64,000 bases of DNA from Drosophila pseudoobscura (taxonomy: Eukaryota; Arthropoda; Insecta; Diptera; Drosophilidae), in the NCBI RefSeq assembly GCF_009870125.1, contig NC_046680.1:17751501-17815500 (forward strand), in the 5' to 3' direction. Positions within the stretch are counted from its first letter, which is position 1; each line of letters opens with the position of its first letter. Of the stretch, positions 37,249 to 48,781 are shown piece by piece. The position numbers and the translations under genes are program-made. The notes under the pieces were generated by a model. The model saw only the letters and a list, made by a program, of their open reading frames with translations, did not search any database and was not told the DNA's origin.

Positions 37249-40200
37249 ATGTGGCGCCCCAAGATGGTAAATAACGTGGGAAGCACGTTAGCTGGCTCCC
37301 TTTTGCTGGGACTTGCCCTCCTCGCCACGCAGGCAGAGGCGCAGAGGACGCCAACCATTTCATACATCACACAGGAACAGATCAAGGACATCGGCGGCAC
37401 TGTCGAGTTCGACTGCTCCGTTCAGTATGCCAAGGAGTACAATGTGCTCTTCCTCAAGACCGACTCGGATCCGGTCTTCCTCTCCACGGGCTCCACGCTC
37501 GTCATCAAAGACTCGCGCTTCTCGCTGCGCTACGACCCCAGTTCTTCCACCTACAAACTGCAAATAAAGGACATCCAGGAGACGGACGCTGGCACCTACA
37601 CCTGCCAGGTGGTGATCTCCACCGTGCACAAGGTGAGCGCCGAAGTCAAGCTCTCTGTGCGCCGCCCGCCCGTTATCTCCGACAATTCCACGCAATCGAT
37701 TGTGGCCAGCGAGGGCAGCGAGGTCCAAATGGAGTGCTTTGCCAGCGGTTACCCGACCCCGACCATCACATGGCGTCGCGAGAACAATGCCATTCTGCCA
37801 ACGGGTGAGTCTTTCTTCCACAAACTTCAATGTTTCGAAATTACTATTTACCGTTTTCCGTGCGGGATGTGGGTTGTGGGGCGTTTAACCCATGCCATGT
37901 ATTACATGTACAACATAGCGTTTGATGGGTGCTCTGTTCTGGCGCTCTCCTCTCTCGCTGCTTGTCTGTCTGTCTGTCCCGCTTCGACCATAGTTGGGAG
38001 AGAGAGAGTGTGAGTGCTTTTGTGTAGGTGTATGTGTGAGAGTGACCGTGACTCACTCAGGCGTCACCTCTCAAGCTTTGTTTATTTAGTTGTTGCTATT
38101 ATGCCGTTTGCCTGCTGTCTTCTTTCACCTTCTTTCTCCCCCACAAGCCACCCCAGCGCAACCTGTTCGGTGGCCATATTTTGCAATTGTTTCTTTAAGG
38201 GAGCGGTGCCAGTTCTAGGCCCTTGATTTTATTGCCATGTACACTGGCTCGCACACTGTGAAATTTCATTGGAAATTCCACGCTGGACAAGTGCCAAATG
38301 CTTTGTGTTTTCCGTTTCTTTGTATTTCTTGTAGAGAGCCTTTCCTTTCCCGAAAAGAAGGGAAAAGCTAATAAAATAATTTGGTCCACAGGTAGAATGC
38401 ACCGTTCTTGTACAAGGTTAATCCCGTACAGGTGCTAGCTGCTGTTCTACCTGAACTATGACCCTGCGCACCGAACCCTCCGTAATGGTTTCTTAACAAG
38501 ATCGCAGCGTCATCGGCAGCGGCAACAAAAAAGCAATTAGTGTAACTAATCCGATAGATACTTAATGTCTAATACCTGGAAAGAAATGGTGGGCCGGGCA
38601 CACCCTATACCACACCACACTACACTGCGCTGCTCTGCTCGTTGGGCGTCGTATCTGAACTTGTGCAATCTTTAATTGGGGTGTAGGGGATCCAATACCA
38701 TACTGGAGTAGCATGCTCAAAAATGGAACTGGAAAGCAATAAAGTGAACCACAATAACGTGGATACGCTTGATGGCAAGTCAGAAATGGCTTAACTTTTT
38801 CCTGCTGTTCCCATAAATCAAAGGCCTAGGGTGGGTCCCCGGTTCGGTACGATACGGGTCTGGGTCTGGGTCTGGGTGTCCAGTGTTTGCCAGGAGGTTT
38901 CTGTGTGGAGTTTCACACTTTTTTACGCTCTAATTTAAAGAGCTTAAGCAAACAAACCCAGGCTTTGAAATGCGCCAACGAGCCGATCCATGCAGTCATC
39001 CGTCCATCCATCCAGGAACCATCCAGGGACTGCAAGGGTGGAGAGATGCGAGTGCAGAAGGCGTGCTCTGAAGAGAACTGGAGGAGTTGTTGCCTTTTGT
39101 GCTTCATACAGCATTCCCATTTCCATTTCCATGCACATGCCCGTTCCCGTTCCCGTTCCCGCTCCCATTTGCCATTCCGAGTTTTTGAGGCATTCGACAA
39201 CTTCAGCACGCGCAATTGCTTCCGCAACTTGAAAACGTTCCACGGAACGTTTGATGGTCCCCGGGCCGAGGTCCTGGGCATGGGCAAATGGGCAAAGGTA
39301 TGGGCTTAAGCAAACATCGGGAACAACGGCCCGTGCAAATGCTTTTTGCTCTGGAGGGCTGTTTCTTACGTACGTATCAGACACGGTCTAGGCTTTGCTC
39401 TCGGCTCCCGGCAATGGGTGGGCAGCAGGGGAGGGGGCACGGTGCAGCAAAAAACAGGGAACCGTGAATGAAAGAAAGAGTAAACAACAAACAATGCTAG
39501 AGCCTGAGAGCATGGTTTCTGCCCCTGTCACACCCCTGGCCAGACCAGTCCCTGCCCCACCCCGCCCTACCGTGCTCGCCTGGCTACATAATTTTTATTT
39601 TGATAGCCGGCGAATACAATCGAAGAATACAAAATATACAAAATATATAAATTACAAGCTAAAAAGGTAACCCAAACAATGGGTGTGCGTGTGTGTGTGT
39701 GTGTTGTGTAAAGTGCAAACAAACAAGCCGCAGCGATCCGAGCCGATCCCTTGTCTAAGCAACCCTAACCCCCCAGGCGAAAAGGGTACGCAGTACCCAG
39801 CACCCAGTACCAGCGTCCCGCCCAGGGACCAAGCCGGAGGAACCCCTAATCAGCCATTTCCGTTTTGCCAGCAGTTTTCGGGGTGTTGGGCTGGACTCCG
39901 TCGGGGAGTCGAGAGTGCATGCCAATTTGTGCGTTGCCATGCAAATCAATTGGTTATTCTCCTTTTTTTATTGAACACCCAAACAGCACTTTGGAAGAGA
40001 TAAACAGAGAGAAAGGGAGAGGGAGAGAGAGAGTATGAGTAAACAGAGACATGTGCATCGACTTGCACCTGGCTCCCATTCAAATTCGTGCTTGCCCCAG
40101 CGAAATCACACTCGTATTTCCATAATAAACCTCACCTTGAGCTACTGCTCACGTGAGGAGTTTGTTTTCTGCTAAGAATGCTGAATTTGCTGAAGCCTAA

Positions 40201-43200
40201 ATAGCAATCGCAATCGACAGCAGACAGCTGTCGAAAATTGGGTTATTGTTTGGCTTAGTTTCGGCACAGGAAGTGAGCAGATGATACTTATCTGGGATCT
40301 GATCGAGGGATGCAGATCCTCGGATCATGCTCAATTAACTTTAATTGTTCCATTATGTGTGATCCAGCGAGAGTTCTGTGAGATATACAGAAGCTTCTAC
40401 GTAAATTCCAGTCTTGGCAAGATCTGTTCGGACCATCCCCAGTCCCTCTATGACGCCCTTCTGCTGCTGTTGATTAACTTTTATGCAAATTGTTGTATGG
40501 CAAATTGCGAATTAAACTCAAGTGAGCATTATCAAGTACTCCAATCGCGCCCTTAAATACAAATGCAATTTCGCCCACTCCCTCGCTCTCTGTAGTCCCT
40601 TTAGAAGGGTGCAAATCTTAAATTTAATAATATTTACGCTTAAACATTTCGATGCGCAATTGATGCTCCTCTCGAGATCTCAACAGGGCGTGTGCCCAAA
40701 GCCCAAATTAGTTGCCCGAGAGTGCAGCCCAGATTCCCATTTAATGAATAATGGAAAAAACATTCTTCAAATGCCGGAGGCAGCAGCTGGGAATGAGTTT
40801 GAAAAGTATTTGCAAGTAATTAGGTTTTTGCGAGGTAGAGGGAGTCCTTTGATGACGATGGTCATGTTTTTATAGGTCCCCTTCTGCCGTTTCCTCTTCC
40901 TGTTTGCAGCCGCAATTGCCTTGCTGCATCCTCTTTGTTGCAAAGTCAAAGTACAGCGAAACGAGACCAAGAACGACAACGATAAACGCTGCTGATGACG
41001 TACTGCCATGGAAAACTTGTTTATAAATGTTGGTTGCTGGGGCAACGACCACCTGGTCAACATGGGGCAACCACTGTCCGCCACCGTACACTGCGAAAAA
41101 TTCAATAACAACTAAGGCAAGCATTTCTAGTTCCAGGGAAAGTGTGTGCTTAGATACTCACTCTTTAAGAGGCCGTAAAAGATGCCAGATTCTGCTTTTA
41201 ATGAGCATGTTTTAGAGATCTATCGTCTGGCCGGGGATTTAGATGTCTCAGTGGCCCTTAGTGGTAATAACTTGTTAGTTAATAGCTGAACTGGTCTCGT
41301 CTCTCAGGCCTCGATCGTCCCAGTTTTCTTTTGGGCCTGACTGAAGCCATTTTGTCCGTTCCGCTACCCTCCCCTCACCACCACCAGAGCTTATCACACC
41401 AAAAAAAGGAGAAAGGGAAGGGGGAGGAGGAAAAGTGAGAGAAATAGAATTCATTTCAATTCATGTAGCGCTCTTTGTGTGGCAATTCCTGTATTTATTT
41501 AGCACTTTTAGCTGCATGTTTCACCTTCGGAGCGACCGAGCGACCGGAGCGACCGGCTTTTTAATCCTTATCACACTCACAAAGGATACACGACTTTCGT
41601 TTTCCTCTCTCTCCTCTGCAATCGGCAATCCCATCGCATTGTTTGCTGTGGTACTTAGTCAATATTTGTTTAGGCACTCGGCGGCACACACGGACATTGT
41701 GCAACAATCTTCCTTTTTCATTTTTTGGCGTAATTGCTATTTTAATAGTTTTCTTTTCATGCCATGATTTATGCTTTGTAAGCGGCCACTACGGTACAGT
41801 CTGCACTCGGCCACATCCAAAGAGAATCCAAACAAGAAGCAAACATCAATTGAGTTGAGGGAGAGAGCGAGAGAGAGAGAGAGAGAGCTGAGTGTAATCC
41901 AATAAATGGCATGCCAGGCCGCATAACTCGGGTAGCTATAATGTACTACTCGAAAGAAGAAAATCACTTTTGAAAAGTCAACAACAGAGTCTGTCGTCTC
42001 TCGGGTGGTGGACCTGGGACGTGGCTCTCTCTCTCTCTGTCTATGGGATGGGATGGGTGGGGGGTCACTGGGGAGGGTGTCTCCATGTCGCTGTGTGCGG
42101 TTTCAAGGCGAAGGCAGTGTCTGAGGCGCGCTACCCGCCAAAGTGGGTGCATTCACATGTCTCAAGAGCTTGTTATAGGCTCGATATACGAGTATCTATG
42201 TGTATGCATGTGTGTGTGTGTTCCCCCCAACACCAACACCAACACAAGGGAAGCCCTTACTTCATGTGGATGGATGTTCCTTGATGAGTTTGGGTGACAA
42301 AACAGGAAGAGGCGACAAATTTGCACAGGCATGCAATTTCTTTCCATAAAATACAACCATGACTATGAGAATGATGATGATTATGATTATAATGATGATG
42401 ACGATGATGTTGATGTTAGCGATGGGGATGGGACTACATCTGCCAGGTGTTGGTTCAAGAAACGCTCCCCGTCGTGGGTTTAATCAACTCTGTCCACACT
42501 TGACTTCTGGGGCAAGACAGAACTGGGCGGTTAATTGAGGATTTGAAAATGCAGTTGGGTCTCCACTCGGGATCCATGCATCCTCTGAACAGCCTGTTTC
42601 CTTCCACATCAATTTAGCTATTAGAACCGAAGCAGAGTGCTCCAATTAATGAAATCACGCCGGGAAAAATCATTATCAAGTCAATGAAATGGAACAATTT
42701 GGTCAATCCTATTACGACAAAAAGAAGAAATGTGAAAATCATATTGGGGAAAAAACATTGTGTGCACTTTTTAATTGGATTTTTGCCAGGCCATACGCAG
42801 GGCACAGAACTGAGAGGTGTGTGTGTGTGTGGGAACGAGAGACATGACCCATCTGTGACTCGCCCAGAGCCATGATGGATCGGATCGGATTGGATTGGAC
42901 TGGTCTGGACTGGACTGGAATGGGTTAGGTTGGGTGCGGGTGCGGGTGTACACTAGGGCTCGTGCCTGGCGCTTTGTGAGTGTGCTGTGCAGTGGGCGAA
43001 GCGTCATTAAAAGCGCACCCGTTCTGCCACTGGATTATGGCGATGAGTCACACGTGTCGCAACTGGCATTAACATTCATAATTTCCACGCGGCTCGGTTC
43101 TGGCAACTGTTCCTCAGAATCTGTTGACATTTCAAGTTGAGGTCGAAGAAGAAGGTGCTGTCTGGGGCTTTTCCTGCGCTTTCCTTGCCAAATAGCAGGA

Positions 43201-46200
43201 AATTGAAATGGGAAAAAGGAAAATTCAAATATGGCTGCAGGCCCAGACGGGCCCGGACCGGCACACCCCTCACCGCTCCGCACCCCCCAAAAAAAAAACA
43301 ACACAGCTCGGGGTTGGGAAAAGGGAAAGGGAAAGCGGTTGCATCAATGTTTTATTTTTTTCCCACTTAGTTGTTGTTTCGACTGCCGTGTCGCTTGTTT
43401 CCCTTATGTTGTCTGGCCCTGCCCTCTGATTGGTGCACATACTTTTTTGCATGCCAAATTCGATTTCCACTTCCAGGATGCCTCGGTGGTGGTTTCCTGC
43501 TGACAAAATGGCGTTCACGGCGGCAGCCGGCTTCCGAATAGTTTAAGACCATTAGAATCGGTGGCGGCAATCGAGTAACCCTTTCCACCGAACTTGTCAC
43601 AAATTTTCCAAGCGAGCGCGCCCGCCTCATAACGCTGACGCATTTAACCGTTGACGGGCCACAGACCCGGACCCAAAACACAAACAGCTACAGCTGCAGA
43701 GCTCCCACCTTCGTCTACACCTGCCACAGTTAGGGGTAACCCTGTCAGGGTTTTCAATGCATTTTCCGTTTCCTCGTGCGCCGGCTTTTCGAGAGTCATC
43801 GCTGCGTTCCCGGTTATGGCTGGGATCCTTTCAGAACCAGACCAGACCATACCATTCTAGCTCCAGATATGTACCTGCCTGCACTTTGTCTGCATCACTT
43901 CTCACCTTTACCTTTACCTGTACCTTTACCTTTGCCGCTGTCTTTGCCTTTGCCTTTGCACTTTGCACAATTTTCATTTTCTTTGGGCCTTGTTTTCGTT
44001 TGCCTTTAACTGACAATTTATCTCTGGCTGTTTGCCTAGGGGAGAGACTAGGCCTGGGATGGTGGCAGGGGTGTTACCAACGTTGTTTTCATTTTGTTTG
44101 ATGGCAGGCGGAGACAGTCCCAGACAGGTTCGGTTCCTGCCCAGGCCTGGTCCAAAACAAATGGTTACTCCTCTCTCTGCCTGTCTGATTTTTCATTACT
44201 CTGTGCCGACTCGCCTCTTCGGGGTCTGTCTCCGTCTCCGTCTCCGTCTCTGTTTTTTCCTTTCTGATTCTGTTTTCCTTTCATTAGTTGTCAGAGAGTG
44301 CACTCGCACTCCGCCCCTGAAGCGAGGCACCGCGTCATCCTGTCGGGCAAAGTGTTTTTAATTCTCTCATTAGTAACTGAAATTACTCCACACACACAGC
44401 CAAGATTCTGTATTATGGATGATGGATGGTGCTTGATTGTGGATATGATATGTACTCTGCAGACTCCACAGATCTGTGTGTTTCCGGTTCTGTTTTGGTT
44501 CGCTTTTATTGGTCCCTGATGACATGCGGGTTCCTTACAGCATCACTCTCTCATTAGTTTGATTGTACAGAAATGTTCTTCATAATTTGTCAATATTTAA
44601 TGTTTGACCGGATCAGCTAGATGCAGAGGCAGAGGCAGCGGCAGCGGCAGAGGTACAGTCTGCATTGTAAGATCTTTCGTAGGCCAACCCTTTTCCTGGC
44701 TCTTGTTTCGAAGTCGAGTGATATATGAGTCTCGTTTGTAATTAGATGCATTACAATGTTTTTCGATTCCTGAATACAATCCTAAATCTAAAATATCTCG
44801 AATTCCGTTTACAATTCCTATTCGTGAGGGGTGTTCCGTTTCAATGACTTTCTGCTCTACTATACGATCCATTTGACCCTTCAGAATGAACCAGATCTGG
44901 AGTCAATTCGGAGAGCATTTATATGGGGTTTAATTATAAACAGACTCGGAATTTCTTCACTCCCAAGAAAGAGCCATCTGTGCACTCTCTCTCTCTCTCT
45001 AGCGTTCCCTGCGATCTCTCTTCTGTCGCATAACTAATTAGCAATTAATTATTTGCCGCTTTCTGACACGCCCCAATTACGCGTCTGCACAGCCCAAAGC
45101 CCGAGAACGAGGGGGCAGGAGGGAAATATAGTTTACATGCTAACGGTAAAACGGTTTACAGGCGACAAATGTTCTGGGAAGCTCTGGAATGCCTCCACAC
45201 CTGACTCGCATATCATTTCGTGCTCCAGCAGACACGCGGGCGTCCATCAAAGCAAATGCTCGTATAATAATACAACAAAATAAAACAAAAAACAGTCGAA
45301 AAACTCAAAACTCTTTACTATGCTTAGACATTTGTCATTTTGAGTGCGTTCCCTCCCCCCAGCCCTTCCCCGTTGAACCCCAAGCATTTGCCACTGCAGC
45401 TGCGCTTTTGGCCCAGACCAAGACCAGGCCCAGAGTCACGCTGCTGCACTTAAAGTTCGCTGAGAGGCAGAAAACAGCAGCAGAAACAGAAAGAGAAACA
45501 GAAACAGCCATTGGGATTGAGGGATAGAGAAAGAACCTGTTTTGGGCCTAGCCGAGTGCTCATGACATGACAGCCCATTGGCAGGCACAGTAAACGCTCG
45601 TAAATTACAAACGCAACAAATTTCATTTGTTTGCCAGAGGGAAAAATTATCTTTTACGGCTCGCACTTTGTTGTGCTTTTTATGGGAACATAAACATCAC
45701 TTGCATTACGCATTTTTGTGACTCTCCTTATTTGTATCATAATTAAACATCCCCGATAGATACTTAATATTCCATCCACAAGATTTCACTACTAGATCCT
45801 GGAGCTCTGAAAGGGATGGGTGCTCCTCCCATCCTCCCATTCCAGTGTGATCCCCTGGAAATGGGGCACTTGATAGCCATTTCTACCCCACATTCGACAC
45901 GCTACTATATTGCTGGAGTGTTTGTCTTGGGCTTGTGTCCAATGGGTGGCGACAAATGCTTTCTGGTCATGCTGCTGCTGCTCCATTGGACTAATTAAAC
46001 AAAGCCCACGACTGTGTCGCTCTCTGGAGTCTTCAAGGGATATCTGCCATGCCATGACATGTGTGTGTTTTTCTAATATTGAAATGAGTTTGTTGCGTTG
46101 TTTCCTCCAATGCCCGCATCACGATGTTGCCCCCCCGCCAGCAGAAGAGCTTCGTTCGTTCAATTTGCTGCAATTGTGAGGAGGCCGCCTTAACCCATTG

Positions 46201-47917
46201 CCATGTCGATTACTATGGCTACAGAGGGTGGGAGGGGGGAGGTGTAGGGAGTCGGGGACAGACTGTCAATCCAATTTTAATGAAATGTGTTACTTCGATT
46301 CCCAGGCGCAATTAATTTGAAATGTTTCAGTCGAGTAGGCATGCCGCCCTGTCCCCCCGCTCAAACCCTTTGCCCGCATTTGGAATGCAATTCGCATGAA
46401 ACATACAATATTTCCAGGGCATTCCGGAGTTTTGGTCAATGCTCTCTCTCTGTCTCTCTCCTGCTGCTTGGCAGTCCCTCCCCGGACTTTCTGTGTAGTT
46501 TGTGTCAATTGTTTGAGCCTGAATTGTTTTGGCAAATGTTTGAAGAGCAGCCACAGCCACAGACTCATATGTATACCATCTACGAGTACTCGTACATCTC
46601 TCTGTGCGGTTGAGAGGGGACTGGGAGATCCCTGGGCTCATTGCACTCGTTGCTCTCCCTCTCCCTCTGCATCTGCATCTCTCTCTCTCTCTCTCTCTCT
46701 TTGCGCTGAGCCAACTTCCGGTTATGAGCCCAGCCAACACTGAGGCTGAGCGCACCTCTCGCACTGCAATTCCTATTCCCATTCGTATTCCCGTTTACGC
46801 TTCAGTTGCTTGTTGCAATGCAGGCGCCTCACCACCCTCCGCCCTCCACTCTCCACCAGGCCCCTCTCGTGCTATCCTTTGGTGCACTTATGCCTAAGTG
46901 CAGCCGCGCTCTACGTTTTTCAAAATTAGTTGGCAGCAAAAACAAGCAGAAGCCGAAGCCGAAGCCAAAGCCAAAGGCAGTAGAGTCATAGGCACACCAG
47001 CAACAAAATGGTTTACTTGTTAGAGGTCATTAACGTTGCCATTGTTAGTGGAGCGAATGGCGGAGACGGGAGTGGGGAGTGCGAAGTGGGAAGCGGGAAG
47101 AGCGTTAAAGGCAGAGAAAAGGTCACCCACACACAAAGTGCTAACGGATGTGGCCCCGGCTGGCTCATTAAAATCAGATTTTTGACTCTATTTTCACTGC
47201 ACAAACACAAAAGGCTGAGGCCCGACCCGCTTAGAGCCGCTTCATTAATACATGCACTAATAGTGGCTTGTTCTCACTTGAACGCGCCCGCTGAATGAGA
47301 TATATAAATATGCAATATAATAGATGTATAAACCTTACTCATGATCGCCTCTCTGTTGTCTTTGATCCATTCCAGATAGTGCCACCTATGTGGGCAACAT
47401 ACTGCGCATCAAGTCGGTGAAGAAGGAGGACCGCGGCACCTACTACTGTGTGGCCGACAACGGGGTCAGCAGGGGAGATCGCCGCAACATCAACATTGAG
47501 GTGGAGTTTTCGCCAGTGATAACCGTGCCACGGCCCCGTCTCGGCCAGGCGCTGCAGTATGACATGGATCTGGAGTGCCACATCGAGGCCTACCCACCGC
47601 CGGCCATTGTCTGGACCAAGGATGACATCCAGCTGGCCAACAACCAGCACTACAGCATCTCGCACTTTGCCACCGCCGACGAGTACACCGACTCGACGCT
47701 GCGCGTGATCACCATCGAGAAGCGCCAGTACGGAGATTATGTGTGCAAGGCCACCAATCGCTTTGGCGAGGCCGAGGCTCGTGTGAATCTGTTCGAGACG
47801 ATCATCCCCGTGTGCCCGCCGGCCTGTGGCCAGGCGTACTTTGCCGGAGCCGAGGATGTGGCTGCCACCTCCTTTGCCCTGGTGGGCATCTTGCTGGCGC
47901 TGCTCTTCACCAGATAA
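37249..47917 (+). CDS. Lac: Lachesin, GPI-anchored immunoglobulin-domain adhesion protein
   Basis: Homophilic cell-adhesion protein of septate junctions, needed for tracheal morphogenesis and epithelial and glial barriers. The exons read 37249-37804 and 47376-47917, giving 365 residues, the family length. Start MWRPKMVNNV precedes a hydrophobic signal peptide ending about AEAQ. Three Ig domains follow. Ig1 spans VEFDCSVQY to DAGTYTCQVV. Ig2 starts VQMECFASGYPTPTITW and is cut by the intron, ending RGTYYCVADNG. Ig3 runs from DLECHIEAYPPPAIVW to YGDYVCKATNRFG. The C-terminal hydrophobic tail (TSFALVGILLALLFTR) with no cytoplasmic residues fits a GPI-anchor signal. The intron is 9.57 kb, phase 1, with donor GTGAGT and acceptor CATTCCAG. 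Near identity to the remembered D. melanogaster protein makes this assignment very secure. Confidence 0.97.
37805..47375 (+). other. Lac intron (about 9.6 kb)
   Basis: Large intron splitting Ig2. It has many simple repeats: GGGTCT near 38860, TTCC/CCGTTC near 39115-39165, GA near 41860-41890, GAT at 42371-42417, TTTACC near 43905-43935, GTCTCC near 44225-44250, TC near 46675-46705 and AGCC near 46950-46975. Two minus-strand open frames (40870-41124 and 44597-44872) are discussed under findings. No gene is convincingly supported. Confidence 0.6.
42371..42417 (+). repeat. GAT trinucleotide-rich repeat
   Basis: Imperfect GAT/ATG repeat of about 47 bp in the Lac intron. Confidence 0.85.
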
Positions 47918-48346
47918 GCCAATGGTCCCCCCACTGACTCTGACTACAAACGCTCCAAGTCCAAACCATCAATCAGCCCTCGAATACATAAATATATACT
48001 ATACATAGATATAATATATAGTAACCTACATCATATACAAATCAATCCAACAGACGTCGCAAAATGATTCGATTCCCTTTCCCTCTGTTCCTGACTATGT
48101 TTTGTAGTTTCTGTTTCTGTTTCCTTTTGCTGCCGTTTCCGTTTCGCCCTGTCCAATCTTCAAACGTCCAACATTATGTCTTAAGTTAAGTACGCTAAGT
48201 GAAAGGGCCCACGATAACTACGATATAGTTTTTTAGAACCGAACCCAAAAGCCGAATCAAGCCCAGCCACCACATTCGTCCGCTTTGTTTTCTGATCTGG
48301 CTCTGTATATGTTTTAAATATGTATTTTATTCTAAGCTAAAGACAA

Positions 48347-48369
48347 TGACGACGACGACGACGACGACA
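48347..48369 (+). repeat. GAC trinucleotide repeat in the Lac 3' UTR
   Basis: Seven GAC units in a row downstream of the Lac stop and before its AATAAA. Confidence 0.85.
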
Positions 48370-48430
48370 CATCACAGCATTCCAATTACACAACACATCT
48401 CAGAATTATGAGAGTATTTTATGTTTATTT

Positions 48431-48436
48431 AATAAA
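48431..48436 (+). terminator. Lac polyadenylation signal
   Basis: AATAAA about 515 bp after the Lac stop, in TTTATTTAATAAATATTAAA, followed by a TTTTCGTTCTG stretch. It is the best plus-strand signal before the convergent dgt5 gene. Confidence 0.55.
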
Positions 48437-48716
48437 TATTAAAGTATTTTCGTTCTGCAAAACATGATAGACCCAAAACCTCAAAATCTGCATTGGAATC
48501 GCGGCAAAATTCATATCCGAATGAAGGCAAGCAACATCGTTGTGTACATCATTAGCTCCTAAGCGCAACTCGAAATTCTATTGAATACCGACATATTGTA
48601 TGCCCAATTTGTAATGAGGGCGCAACAAAAAATCAATTTCGACTTTGTACTAAAATATAAAATCCAAAACAAAACGAAAAAAAATGAATAAAAATATATA
48701 AAAGTAAGATTTATAA

Positions 48717-48722
48717 TTTATT
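48717..48722 (-). terminator. dgt5 polyadenylation signal
   Basis: TTTATT on the plus strand (AATAAA on the minus strand) about 60 bp beyond the dgt5 stop. Lac and dgt5 are therefore convergent, with roughly 280 bp between their poly(A) signals. Confidence 0.55.
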
Positions 48723-48781
48723 TTCCCTTCGAGGGATGTATCTATCTATTTTGAGCTTATGCATTCTAAGAATTGCTTGAA

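Noticed and set aside
38887-39384. Overlapping long frames on both strands in the Lac intron
   Set aside because: They run through CCGTTC/CCATTT simple repeats, which suppress stop codons on both strands. No conserved domain is visible.
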